Counted from the stretch's first letter, positions 21,201 through 30,185 are shown. The stretch: 37,854 bases of DNA from Bacilli bacterium (GCA_028709545.1 JAQVWT010000004.1:1-37854); one strand, 5' to 3'. A program made the numbers and translations. The notes: generated by a model not told the origin, from the letters alone.

Positions 21201-21776
21201 AGGTCCTTCTTTACATTTATATATGATTTTACCTATAGTTCCAGAACATTGATTTTTTAAAACAGATTCTGCATCTTCGCAAGAATTACAATCTCTAGCT
21301 TTAAAAATAGAATCTTTAGGACAATCACATTCCCCAGTAACTTCTTTTATAGAAGCAGCACAACTTGCTGAATAAGTAACCGGATAACTAGCTTTTCCAA
21401 TTCCAAAATCATCGCAAGCTTTTTCTGCAGATATGTCTGATAGGTTTTCTTTAGTAGTGCCAGGTCCTTCTTTACATTTATATATGATTTTACCTATAGC
21501 TCCAGGACATTGATTTTTCAATACAGATTCTGCATCTTCGCAAGAACTACAATCTCTAGCTTTAAAAATAGAATCCTTAGGGCAATCACATTCCCCAGTA
21601 ACTTCTTTTATAGAAGCAACCGCAAGTAAATTCATATTGTATTTTTCAGGATTAACTATATTTGCACTAGTACTTATCTTTTGACTATTGTAAAGTTTTG
21701 TATAACCAGTAAGTACTATAGTAATTACTCCTATCATTATTATTAATAAAAATATCTTTTTAATTTTATTTTTCAT
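18270..21776 (-). CDS. Large (1168 aa) surface protein with multiple cadherin-like beta-sandwich repeats, Cys-rich tandem duplication, Asp/Gly-rich linker and C-terminal TM anchor
   Basis: Repeated L..L....G.I.F.P....Y.V.V blocks; N-terminal signal; C-terminal TTVAIVGSIIILGGGIIIMVNKKRKK. Confidence 0.8.
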   Translation of the reverse strand: MKNKIKKIFLLIIMIGVITIVLTGYTKLYNSQKISTSANIVNPEKYNMNLLAVASIKEVTGECDCPKDSIFKARDCSSCEDAESVLKNQCPGAIGKIIYKCKEGPGTTKENLSDISAEKACDDFGIGKASYPVTYSASCAASIKEVTGECDCPKDSIFKARDCNSCEDAESVLKNQCSGTIGKIIYKCKEGPGTTKENLSDISAEKACDDFGIGKAGYPVTYFASCASTTSTTWQFVNKNISVNADLTLTSDTDWCSFSETNANVQTGVYSGATLTTKAYSCIFRATKAGTYYAYDKSGSNAYKYTIEVSDYSTNTTTKKITTTTKKTSVVAPKVDVPVAKPKTTEINKSLYVSSTGSDAWISGAVGNYRDIVYVTTCDNIDSDAATCTITSINGIPVNNTTLYYKYLSDEEPKEEEYPLIRYAQAGAVYYHKLSELNSNSNPMEFKCNTELEFYRHPTILCDYGDVIPGTDVKQFCMVVYKNDENKDTIAYVDRTMITGEEVVCMPEETEDEPDDDDDDGGNTGGNTGGNTGGSTGGKTSGSTSTKTTCKASKALKNQTTYDADKKSIVPIKRDVCYEYDGKGNFKVNGNDEREIFKCASGYRRVITPDPVNNSCKDLSGTSRTRSCFITYKYTCHSVDRPKVHGTGSLVTPDNVGTISIKGTDSSTNTGLKGYIINNGEGVTEDSKWQAFENSEYIASVQRHAGHHFAWVMTNDQSISYPIMLRIYSDDVSTTAEITAKGPNDDLTHTLKPLKTDDGLAYLDGVTSQEYVRLSNQLMKDSMIATGFDLFTTAYELTVESDKIALYATLTSSDAKYVEGYEPRTIDLDYGRNVAIIKIENSKGAQRSYTFIINRTDTRESVNALKDVTLSVGKINFDPYVSDYTVSVPKNTKSVNINGILESDKSAFIAGYEPRAITINEDITSAVLKTISEAGITRNYVFTFIKTGAEEELNISNSAYLSFLSIPGTEIYFDKENLSYSVSVEYATESVKVYALPESDNAIVEINGNLGLKVGANKIEIIVTNGSVTKIYNVFINRKEDGLGVSSDTKLETLTVKDYDINFRPDVQDYILKIKREKTLLLTATPASDRSEVYMYGNNDLTAFSTVRIKVIAENGDTGLYSVDIIKDVYNKQLETTVAIVGSIIILGGGIIIMVNKKRKKLQDYIEE
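20164..20236 (-). repeat. Low-complexity coding repeat: 12-bp GGNT/GGST units plus poly-Asp
   Basis: Translates to DDDDDDGGNTGGNTGGNTGGSTGGKT. Confidence 0.85.
21095..21616 (-). repeat. Near-identical tandem duplication, 261-bp (87-aa) unit, in the large surface protein
   Basis: IKEVTGECDCPKDSIFKARDC...PVTYxASCA occurs twice in tandem; 'acttcttttatagaag' recurs at 21340 and 21601 (261 bp apart). Confidence 0.9.
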
Positions 21777-21863
21777 TTATTTTGTCTCCTATCCTATTAA
21801 CATAAGTTTACAATAAATATTTTTCTTATGCAAGTAAAAAACAAAAAAAGTGACAATCAATCA

Positions 21864-22781
21864 CTATTTTCTTCTATTTTCACTAATTAATTTTTCATTT
21901 TCAGTTAATTGTTTAATTCTTTCAACAATTCTTCTTGCTTTAATTTGTTCTTCACTAGACTTATTTAAAATAAAATGTTCTTCGAGCTCTTTCATTGTTA
22001 AATTGGAAGTAAAGAATGTTGAAAGTTTATTATCCATACGATATTGAAGAATGGTTCCCAGTATTTCATCTCTATTCCAAGAAGAAACTGTTTCGGCGCC
22101 TATATCATCAAGTAATAATAAATCCACTTTTTTAATTTCATTAATTCGATCAGCAAAATTATTATTTTCAAAAGATTCTTTTAAACTTCTTAATAGCTCT
22201 GGGTAATAGACAATTACAGCAGTGTTATTTTCTTTAGATAGTTCATTAAGTAGAGCACTTATTAAATAAGTTTTACCCGAACCAAAAGATCCATGTAAAT
22301 ATAAACCCTTTAAATGTTTATCTTTTTTAAAATCATCATAAAACTTTTTTAACCATTTAATAATACCTACTCTTTTAGCATCATTTACATCTATATCTGA
22401 CATTTTAGCTTTTCTTATTTCAAGTGGCATCTCAAAAAAGTTAGTTCTAATGTTTTCATGTTCTTTTAACTCTTTCTTTTTATATTTACAAGCAACATAA
22501 TTAAAATCAAGTTTATCATTTAAAGGAAGTGGATAATATACAAAGCCAATTACTTTGTTTTTGCACATCATCAAGCTTTTACATTTAGAACAGTTTTCAA
22601 GTTCTGATACTGTTTCTTCAAGTTTGGTTGTATAATTAATTGCGATATCCTCTTTAACTTTTATAGTATTTATCAGTTTTTTAAACTCTGGATTTTTAAG
22701 AGCAACTACATAAGCTTTCTTTAAAGCTCCATCTAAATCATATTTTTGATACTGCTTAATTTCTTCTTCTATTTTTTTCAT
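21864..22781 (-). CDS. dnaI: Primosomal protein DnaI (helicase loader)
   Basis: Cys-containing N-terminal domain, AAA+ Walker A LHGSFGSGKTYLISAL, DLLLLDDIGAE; adjacent to dnaB. Confidence 0.88.
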   Translation of the reverse strand: MKKIEEEIKQYQKYDLDGALKKAYVVALKNPEFKKLINTIKVKEDIAINYTTKLEETVSELENCSKCKSLMMCKNKVIGFVYYPLPLNDKLDFNYVACKYKKKELKEHENIRTNFFEMPLEIRKAKMSDIDVNDAKRVGIIKWLKKFYDDFKKDKHLKGLYLHGSFGSGKTYLISALLNELSKENNTAVIVYYPELLRSLKESFENNNFADRINEIKKVDLLLLDDIGAETVSSWNRDEILGTILQYRMDNKLSTFFTSNLTMKELEEHFILNKSSEEQIKARRIVERIKQLTENEKLISENRRK

Positions 22782-22791
22782 TACTTATCTC

Positions 22792-24078
22792 CTACCTAAA
22801 CTCTTTTAATAAATTTTCCATCTCTGTTTTTTCTTCACTACTTATTTCATCAACATTATTGGTTTTATTAAACCATACTGGAAGTGGTTTATCAGTTTTT
22901 CGTTTTATATTTTTATTTGTTTTCTTATGTTCTTTTTCAGCAATGGCCATTGCTTCTTCAGCAGTCTTTATTCCTAGTCTTACCCACTGACCAGCAATTG
23001 TTTCAATAAAGCCCATTGTCAGTTTATTATTATTAATTCTTAAAACATAATCAATTAGAACATTTATTACTCCGGGTGGAAGACTTAGTTCAACAGCTAG
23101 ATACTCTAAGAGTTTTAAATCTCTAGACGTAGGATTAACATTTTTATACTTGTTTTTTAAAAAATCATAGGGAGTAGTATTTTCAAAAATATAAATCATT
23201 TTCCCTCGGTTAGATACATTTCCTTCTGGGGTTTTTAAATGTTCTGGTTGAGTTCGATATATTAAAGTTGGTAGAGATCCACTACTACTATATTCATAAT
23301 ATTTTCTGGTTTCTTTTAAAAGTAAATCTTTATTTATTAAACCTTTTTCATCAATCGTAAGTCTAATTAAATCACTCATTTTTAGTGTGTCTAAGTTATA
23401 AACAAAAGCTAAATTATTAATCAGTTCTTTTGTTTTTTTAGATAAAGCTTTTTCATTTAAAACTTGATTAGGAACACTTGATATTAAAAGATCAAAATCT
23501 ATTAGTTCATTTATATTTATTTTAGATGTTTCTTTTCTTTGAATATCTATTGTATTATACCCAGTTTCTGGGATACTTTTAAATGTTTTATCCATTGTAA
23601 ATGTTACATCTTCATAATTAGAATAATTAAAACTAGGCTTTTTATATATATTAATTAAATTATCATATTCACTTATACCTATATTATTATATAAAATAAT
23701 ATTTAAAATTGGATGGTTGAAAAATTCATATGCTGAAAGTGGTGAGAATAATTCATAAACATAATTATTAATATCATCACCATTTTTATAAAATGTTTTT
23801 AAGAGTCCGACTGCTTCTAAGCCCTTTCTAGCTTCTTTTATTTCATCTAAACTAGATTTTAAAAGGGTCATTAAATGATGATGAGTAAAATCTTTACTCA
23901 TTAGTTCTCTTTTATCTAAATCACTCCATAAAGTTAAATATAAACTAGCAGATAAAGGCCCAATGATTGGTTCGTATAAATTAATAATATTTTTGCGTTC
24001 TAATTCAGTTAAAACGGTTTTGTTAATAACTATATAAGTATCTGCTGGTAATAAACTAACTTTTCGCAATTGGACCAC
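22792..24078 (-). CDS. dnaB: Replication initiation and membrane attachment protein DnaB (DnaD-like)
   Basis: DnaB/DnaD-type sequence, adjacency to dnaI, LPPGVINVLIDYVLRINN..MGFIETIAGQW motif. Confidence 0.85.
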   Translation of the reverse strand: MVQLRKVSLLPADTYIVINKTVLTELERKNIINLYEPIIGPLSASLYLTLWSDLDKRELMSKDFTHHHLMTLLKSSLDEIKEARKGLEAVGLLKTFYKNGDDINNYVYELFSPLSAYEFFNHPILNIILYNNIGISEYDNLINIYKKPSFNYSNYEDVTFTMDKTFKSIPETGYNTIDIQRKETSKININELIDFDLLISSVPNQVLNEKALSKKTKELINNLAFVYNLDTLKMSDLIRLTIDEKGLINKDLLLKETRKYYEYSSSGSLPTLIYRTQPEHLKTPEGNVSNRGKMIYIFENTTPYDFLKNKYKNVNPTSRDLKLLEYLAVELSLPPGVINVLIDYVLRINNNKLTMGFIETIAGQWVRLGIKTAEEAMAIAEKEHKKTNKNIKRKTDKPLPVWFNKTNNVDEISSEEKTEMENLLKEFR

Positions 24079-24123
24079 CTCTATTTCAATTGTATAAAAA
24101 TATCCTTTTTAAAGCAAGTAAAA

Positions 24124-24145
24124 AAGTTTAGCTTTTGCTAAACTT
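24124..24145 (-). terminator. Terminator hairpin overlapping the RNase J stop codon
   Basis: AAGTTTAGC-tttt-GCTAAACTT 9-bp perfect stem with T-run on minus strand. Confidence 0.7.
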
Positions 24146-25772
24146 CTTGAATAACAGCAATTATCATTGGCTTACATTCAGTTTCATGATAAAAGTATTT
24201 AGATAATTTATCTCTTATTTCTATTTTAATATTATTAAAATCAACATAATTATTAGAAATATTAGAAACTATTATATCTTCTGATATTCTTTTAATTTCT
24301 TCAATCATTTCTTTTGAATCTTTAACATAAATAAATCCTCTTGTTATAATTTCCGGACCGACTAATATTTCTTTAGTTTTTTTAGATAATGTTGCACTGA
24401 TTAAAACTATTCCATTTTCTGATAACATTTCCCGATCTTTGATAACAAGCTCACCAACATCTGCAGTACTTGTTCCATCAATTAGAACATCATCAACAAA
24501 TATCTTTTCATTTTTATCAATTAATTTTTTATCTACTATAGTTATTAATTCGCCATTTTGTTTTAAGATTATATTATCTTTTTTATAACCTAAATCAGTT
24601 GCTAAGTTAGCATTTCCTACCATATATCGATATTCAGCTTTGACAGGAATAAAATATTTAGGTTTTAGAAGTGATATCATAATCATTAAATCTTCACTAG
24701 ATGCATGAAGGGAAACACCTTTGTTTTTAGGAATAGTAATTGTTTTAATACCTAACATTGCAAGTTCATTTTCTACTTTAACAAATAATTTTTCATTTTC
24801 ATCATATTTAGGCTGTGCAAAACAAACTGTATCTTCACTATTTAACTTGATATATTTATCATTACCATGAATTATTTTTTCAATAACTCCATATGGATTT
24901 TCACGTTCATCACAAACAAGTAATATGGCATTTTTATCATTAATATTATTTAAATCCCCTAGAAGTTTTTCATCTATATTCATATAACCTTCTTTAATAG
25001 CCATATTAATAATATTTTGAAGTTTTTTACCCATTACAACTATTTTTCTGTGAGAATCTCTAGCGGCATTAAATATTCCTTCAATAGTATATAGATAACT
25101 ATGAAGAACAGAAAATATAACTCTGCCATCATTTTTATTAATTACTTCTTTAAAGAATGATGACATATGATGACTAGGACTAGTATGACCAATCTTTTCA
25201 GAAAATGATGACTCACAAAGAAGTGCTAAAACTCCTTGTTTTCCAACATAGGCAATTTTACCTAAATCCATATGATATGGTCCCAACATCGATGGATCAA
25301 CAATAAAGTCAGATGTATAACAAATGGCTCCATCAGCAGTATTAATTACATACATAACACTTTCAGGCGTTGAATGATTTACTTGAATTGGAAAAACACT
25401 ATTTGCCCCAAACACTATTTTTTTATGAGGAATAATTTCCGTAATATTTTTTTCCGGAACTCCATCAAAAATCATTTGATTTTTCGTATATTTTGTAGCA
25501 AATATTTTAATTTCGGGAATTATTCTAACTAAGTCTTTAACTCCCCCACAACTTTCTGGGTGAGCATGACTAATAAATACTCCTTTAATTCTTTTTCTGT
25601 TTTTTACCAAATATTCATAGTCAGGAATTATATAATCAACTCCAAACATTGAATCGTTTGCATATTTTAAACCAGCGTCTAAAATAAAGATGTCTTTATC
25701 GATCTCTATTACATAGGTGTTTTTACCATTTTCATTTAGTCCACCCATACCAAATATATTAATTTTACTCAT
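24138..25772 (-). CDS. RNase J-family metallo-beta-lactamase protein, catalytic motifs degenerate
   Basis: Full-length RNase J-like architecture (GGLNENGKNTYVIEIDKDIFILDAG..., LKPKYFIPVKAEYR, C-terminal VLIDGTSTADVGELVIKDREMLSENG) but HxHxDH replaced by HAHPES. Confidence 0.85.
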   Translation of the reverse strand: MSKINIFGMGGLNENGKNTYVIEIDKDIFILDAGLKYANDSMFGVDYIIPDYEYLVKNRKRIKGVFISHAHPESCGGVKDLVRIIPEIKIFATKYTKNQMIFDGVPEKNITEIIPHKKIVFGANSVFPIQVNHSTPESVMYVINTADGAICYTSDFIVDPSMLGPYHMDLGKIAYVGKQGVLALLCESSFSEKIGHTSPSHHMSSFFKEVINKNDGRVIFSVLHSYLYTIEGIFNAARDSHRKIVVMGKKLQNIINMAIKEGYMNIDEKLLGDLNNINDKNAILLVCDERENPYGVIEKIIHGNDKYIKLNSEDTVCFAQPKYDENEKLFVKVENELAMLGIKTITIPKNKGVSLHASSEDLMIMISLLKPKYFIPVKAEYRYMVGNANLATDLGYKKDNIILKQNGELITIVDKKLIDKNEKIFVDDVLIDGTSTADVGELVIKDREMLSENGIVLISATLSKKTKEILVGPEIITRGFIYVKDSKEMIEEIKRISEDIIVSNISNNYVDFNNIKIEIRDKLSKYFYHETECKPMIIAVIQEV

Positions 25773-25886
25773 TATTTTTATCTCTCTTTTCTATAATTAA
25801 ATTAACAAAAGTTATTTGCGCCTTTTCATTATATCAAATAAATATTATGATAGCAATTTTTTTAAAATCGATCAGTAAAAAAGAGT

Positions 25887-25920
25887 AAATAACGATTAGA
25901 AAAAGCTCTAATCGTTATTT
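25887..25920 (-). terminator. Strong terminator hairpin (14-bp perfect stem)
   Basis: AAATAACGATTAGA-aaaagc-TCTAATCGTTATTT. Confidence 0.85.
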
Positions 25921-25935
25921 TATGGTCGAAAATGT

Positions 25936-26700
25936 TTATTCTTTAATTAACTCACTTAAATATACGATATCTAAATCTTGTTTTTTTATTTCCTTTAATA
26001 ATAAATCTAAATTTTGAAGGCTAGTACTTTTACGAACTAAAATAATACTGCCACTACTAATTGCTGGTAGTAGCTGAGTTATATTAATTCCCGTATCAAC
26101 CTCTGGAGCAACTATATAATATTTTTTTTCTTTACAGTATTCTATATTAGAGTAATTTACTAGGCATATTTTAGAGTTTATTTTATTCTTATTTAATAAA
26201 GAATTTAAGTCACTGATATTTTCTTTTAACTCTTCTCCTAGCAAGCATTCTCTTTGTTTGGTAAAATCACTAGATAAAGTGCTTATTAAAGTATAATTTA
26301 TATTATTTTTTTCAAAATAATCAGTAATAACAGAATCTTCAACAACAAATGAAACTGCCCTTTTTAGTTTATTCCCTCTAATTATTACTTTATCAAGATG
26401 ATCTTCAATTGATACTTCTGGTTTTAAATAATCATAAATAATAAACATTTCATTAAAGGTTCCGAAATCATCCATCTTTGCATATGATTTTCTTTTATTA
26501 ATCTCTTTTCCTTTAATACCAGGCACTATAGTATTAGCATCAACTTCTGCATTAACTGGAAGTTCTTTATATTTTTCTTCTTCTTTCATTATTTTTTGCA
26601 TAATCGGACTTTGATTTTCTAAATAAATCATTATTTTATCAGTAAGATAAAAGCTTAGTATGACAAAGACTCCTAATAAAAAGTATTTTAAATATTTCAT
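25936..26700 (-). CDS. Membrane-anchored extracytoplasmic protein of uncertain function, possibly a divergent polysaccharide-deacetylase relative
   Basis: N-terminal TM then soluble domain; resemblance to deacetylase N-terminal region is from memory only. Confidence 0.35.
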   Translation of the reverse strand: MKYLKYFLLGVFVILSFYLTDKIMIYLENQSPIMQKIMKEEEKYKELPVNAEVDANTIVPGIKGKEINKRKSYAKMDDFGTFNEMFIIYDYLKPEVSIEDHLDKVIIRGNKLKRAVSFVVEDSVITDYFEKNNINYTLISTLSSDFTKQRECLLGEELKENISDLNSLLNKNKINSKICLVNYSNIEYCKEKKYYIVAPEVDTGINITQLLPAISSGSIILVRKSTSLQNLDLLLKEIKKQDLDIVYLSELIKE

Positions 26701-26742
26701 AATTCCACCAATAAATATTATGTTAAATATAAATATTTAGAC

Positions 26743-27102
26743 TTACTTTTTTGATGTAGTTTTGACTTCTTCTTCAGCAGAATTTGACGTACTTAAGAAA
26801 CTGATTTTTTCAACAACTACTTCTATTTTAAACTTTTTTTCGCCATCTTCGGTTTCATAATTAGAAGTTCTTAGCTGACCTCTAACGCCAACTAAATCCC
26901 CTTTATGACAAAACTCAGCTGTTCTAGTAGCGATTCCTTCCCATAGGACGCAGCGAATAAAATCCGCTTCATAAATACCATCACTGTTTTTATAGCTTCG
27001 CTGAACGGCTAAATTAATAGACATAACTTTTTTACCATTTTTAGATGAAGCTAACTCTGGATCAGTTGTAAGTCTACCAATTAAATAAACTGAATTATAC
27101 AT
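26743..27102 (-). CDS. ssb: Single-stranded DNA-binding protein (start at MYNSVYLIGRL, 27102, with GGAGG RBS; ORF track extends to 27180)
   Basis: OB-fold SSB signature MYNSVYLIGRLTTDPELASSKNGKKVMSINLAVQRSYKN...DFIRCVLWEGIATRTAEFCHKGDLVGVRGQLRTSNYE. Confidence 0.9.
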   Translation of the reverse strand: MYNSVYLIGRLTTDPELASSKNGKKVMSINLAVQRSYKNSDGIYEADFIRCVLWEGIATRTAEFCHKGDLVGVRGQLRTSNYETEDGEKKFKIEVVVEKISFLSTSNSAEEEVKTTSKK

Positions 27103-27220
27103 AATCATTCCTCCCTTCAACATTGTTTTATCATAAGCTAGCATTAGGAGCAAAGAGGTGTTTTTAAAATTTAGGATCATTTTTATATAGAATTTTTAGT
27201 TTCTGTTTAATCAAATAAAA

Positions 27221-27249
27221 AAATCTGAGTTTATTTTAGCATCAGATTT
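27221..27249 (-). terminator. Possible terminator (AAATCTGA...TCAGATTT)
   Basis: 8-bp stem with larger loop between ssb and sufB. Confidence 0.4.
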
Positions 27250-27264
27250 ATAAGTTTAGTATAA

Positions 27265-28560
27265 TTATAAGTTTTTTAATAATCTATTAAGTTCAATTGC
27301 ATATTCAAGCGGAAGTTCTTTTTTAAAATCAGCAATAAATCCCATAACTAAGAGCTCTTTAGCAGCATTTTCTGAGAGACCTTTACTTAATAAATAATTA
27401 AGTTTTTCTTCACTTATTTTAGAAACTGTTGCCTCATGTTCTAGAGTGCTACTATCATTTAAAACAATGTTTTTTGGAAAGGTATCACTTTTAGATAGAG
27501 AATCAAGTAAAATAGTATCACATTTTATTATAGCCTCACTACCTATTGCTTCCGCACTTATTTTAACTGTTCCCCGGTAATTAGCAACGCCGCCACTAGC
27601 AGCAATACTTTTGGATATTATATTACTTTTAGTATTCTTTCCTAAATGGATCATTTTAGCCCCAGCATCCAGTTCTTGTTTATTTTTAGCATAGGCAATA
27701 CTAATAGAGTTAGCTGATGAGTTATCACCTCTTAAAATACATGATGGATACTTCATCGTAATAAAAGAACCAAGATTTCCATCAACCCACTCCATCTTGC
27801 CTGCCTCATCGACAATACTTCTTTTAGTAACTAAATTATATACATCTACACTCCAGTTTTGAATAGTACTATAACGGCAGACTGCATTTTTCTTAACATA
27901 TATCTCAACTACACCTGCGTGCAGAGAATTTTCAGCATTTGCCTCAGCAGTACAACCTTCAATATAAGAAAGCTCTGATGCCTCATCAACAATTATTATT
28001 GTTCGTTCAAACTGTCCCATTACTTTTTCATTAATTCGAAAATAACTTTGCAAGGGACGATCTAATTTTGTACGAGGCGGAATATAAATAAATGATCCCC
28101 CACTCCATAAAGCTCCGTTTAAAGCAGTATATTTGTTTTCATCATACTTAACTAAATTATTAAAATACTCTTTAAAAAGTTCTGGATATTCTTTTAATGC
28201 ATCATCGGTACTTAAAAATATAACGCCACTTTTTTTAGCATCATCTTTTAAATTATGATAAATAACTTCACTTTCATATTGATTGCTAACTCCACATAAA
28301 TATTTTTCTTCAGCAGCAATTACTCCTAGCTCTTCAAAAGTATCTTTAATGTTTTTATCTATCTTATCCCAATTACTTGATGCATCGCCTACTTTTTTAT
28401 AATAAGTAAGAGAATCAAAGTCAATGTTTATAGTCGGTCCAAAGTCAGGATTTGAAAGTTCTAAAAACTTTTCAAATGATTTTAATCTAAAATCTGTCAT
28501 CCATTTTGGTTCTTTTTTTTGTTTTGATATATCTATAATAAATTTCTTCGTTAATTTCAT
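27265..28560 (-). CDS. sufB: Fe-S cluster assembly scaffold SufB
   Basis: EPKWMTDFRLKSFEKF, LNGALWSGGSFIYIPP, SYIEGCTA, CRYSTIQNWSVDVYNLVTKR, DAGAKMIHLGKNT, KCDTILLD, LEHEATVSKISEEKLNYLLSKGLSE. Confidence 0.93.
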   Translation of the reverse strand: MKLTKKFIIDISKQKKEPKWMTDFRLKSFEKFLELSNPDFGPTINIDFDSLTYYKKVGDASSNWDKIDKNIKDTFEELGVIAAEEKYLCGVSNQYESEVIYHNLKDDAKKSGVIFLSTDDALKEYPELFKEYFNNLVKYDENKYTALNGALWSGGSFIYIPPRTKLDRPLQSYFRINEKVMGQFERTIIIVDEASELSYIEGCTAEANAENSLHAGVVEIYVKKNAVCRYSTIQNWSVDVYNLVTKRSIVDEAGKMEWVDGNLGSFITMKYPSCILRGDNSSANSISIAYAKNKQELDAGAKMIHLGKNTKSNIISKSIAASGGVANYRGTVKISAEAIGSEAIIKCDTILLDSLSKSDTFPKNIVLNDSSTLEHEATVSKISEEKLNYLLSKGLSENAAKELLVMGFIADFKKELPLEYAIELNRLLKNL

Positions 28561-28613
28561 AATTTGCTCCTACAGATATCTTATCAAATTTATAACTATT
28601 TTTAAATCAATTT

Positions 28614-28997
28614 TTAAATTTCTGGATTTAAAATATCCAAGAAGTCATTATTACCATCATTTAATACCACGATAATGACAATAATTGATGATATTAATGC
28701 AAGTGCACTTGCTCCTACCTCCAGATAAGCATTTCGAAGATTTTCCCCTTTTGCTTTTGCAACAGTAACACTTTTAACGCTGACATAAATAGCAGCTATT
28801 GCGGTTAATAATCCAATAATTTTAACAAACATTGCTATTTTTTTAGATTCTTCCTCACTTAAAATGGGTTTCTCTCCCTTTAATTTTAAATGAAGATTAT
28901 AACCTAGAACTAGTGATAAAATAACCATAACCAGTACTACTCCCGATATAATAAGCTGGTAATCAACTAATTTTAATTCTTCTCCATTTACATCCAT
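28614..28997 (-). CDS. Small polytopic membrane protein, unknown function
   Basis: 127 aa with three hydrophobic segments. Confidence 0.5.
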   Translation of the reverse strand: MDVNGEELKLVDYQLIISGVVLVMVILSLVLGYNLHLKLKGEKPILSEEESKKIAMFVKIIGLLTAIAAIYVSVKSVTVAKAKGENLRNAYLEVGASALALISSIIVIIVVLNDGNNDFLDILNPEI

Positions 28998-29094
28998 ATT
29001 AAAATATATGTTTATTTTAATATATAATCAAAAAATAACATTTTTGTTCGCTCTGTACTAGAAGATAACTGATAACTATGATATAGTATATTTA

Positions 29095-29189
29095 GGTTAG
29101 AACAAAATACTTGAAAGGAGTACCTTTAATCAACTGGCATCAAGTGTTTTGTTTTAACCGATAATAACATTGCCAGTTGATTAAAGGTA
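29095..29189 (+). promoter_or_regulatory. Structured leader of the IS transposase: two interleaved long inverted repeats
   Basis: 29095-29114 pairs with 29140-29159 (20 bp incl. two G.U); 29121-29139 pairs with 29171-29189 (19 bp perfect). Confidence 0.7.
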
Positions 29190-29197
29190 TTTTATTT

Positions 29198-30185
29198 ATG
29201 GAATATTTAGATTTATTAAAGGATTTAAATCCTATACAAATTATGGAGTTCAAGAATTATTTAAAGGATAATATTAAAGAAATTATTAACAAAAAAGATG
29301 GTTTTGCTCATATAATAAAATCTGATAATAAAGAACAACTATGTGATGATTGTGATTCTATATTATGGAAAAATGGAAAAGACAAAATCAGAAACTACTG
29401 ATACGATTACTTATTATTCTAAACTTTCTGCTGATACATGGTTTAAAATAATTGATAATTTAATAGACGGATTATCTATTCGAAGAATAGCTTCTAAATT
29501 AAAGATCAATAAAACAACATCATTTCATATTAGGCATAAAATTCTTAATGCTATTGAGTCTATTAATTTATCAGGAGAAATAGAGGCAGACGAAAAGTAT
29601 TTTAAGATTAATCTTAAAGGCACTAAACATGATAAAATGCCTAGAACATCTAAAAAAAGAGTTTCAACTTCAAAACGTGGATTATCTAACCACAAAATTT
29701 GTGTTGTTTCTGCCATTGATGAAAATGATAATTTAATTATAAAATTAACAAGCTTGGGACAAGTGACAATTAATATGTTAAAAGATACTTTTAATAAAAG
29801 GGTTGAAAAAGCTTCTACATTTATAACTGATAGCAAAAGTTCATATATTAAATTTTGTGAAGAATTTGGTATTAATTTAAAGCAAATACCATCTGGTAGA
29901 TATACTACCAAAGACTATTTTAATATTGCAAATATTAATAATATTCATTCTCAAATTGAAGTATGGCTTCAAAAATTTCGAGGAGTTTCAACCAAACATC
30001 TTCAAAAGTACTTAAATTGGTTTTCTTATATATTAATGATGAAACGAAAATATGAAGAAACTAATTTATATAAAGAAGTTATTACTAATAATAATTACAT
30101 AAAGGCTAATGACATTTCAGCAGCAGAATTTCCTGTCGATTTAAAACTTGCTTATGGTAAATATCAGTATGGAATATTTGCTTAG
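29198..30185 (+). pseudogene. IS1595-like (ISXO2-type) transposase, split into two overlapping frames
   Basis: Frame 1 ends LCDDCDSILWKNGKDKIRNY*; frame 2 continues TTDTITYYSKLSADTWFKIID...GEIEADEKYFK...FITDSKSSYIKFC...NNIHSQIEVWLQKFRGVSTKHLQKYLNWF. Confidence 0.75.

Noticed and set aside
29095-29189. Group II intron or riboswitch of known class
   Set aside because: Only the two helices are visible; no conserved core of a known riboswitch or intron recognised
29525-29911. Minus-strand ORF inside the IS transposase
   Set aside because: Antisense to a clear transposase; no domain signature
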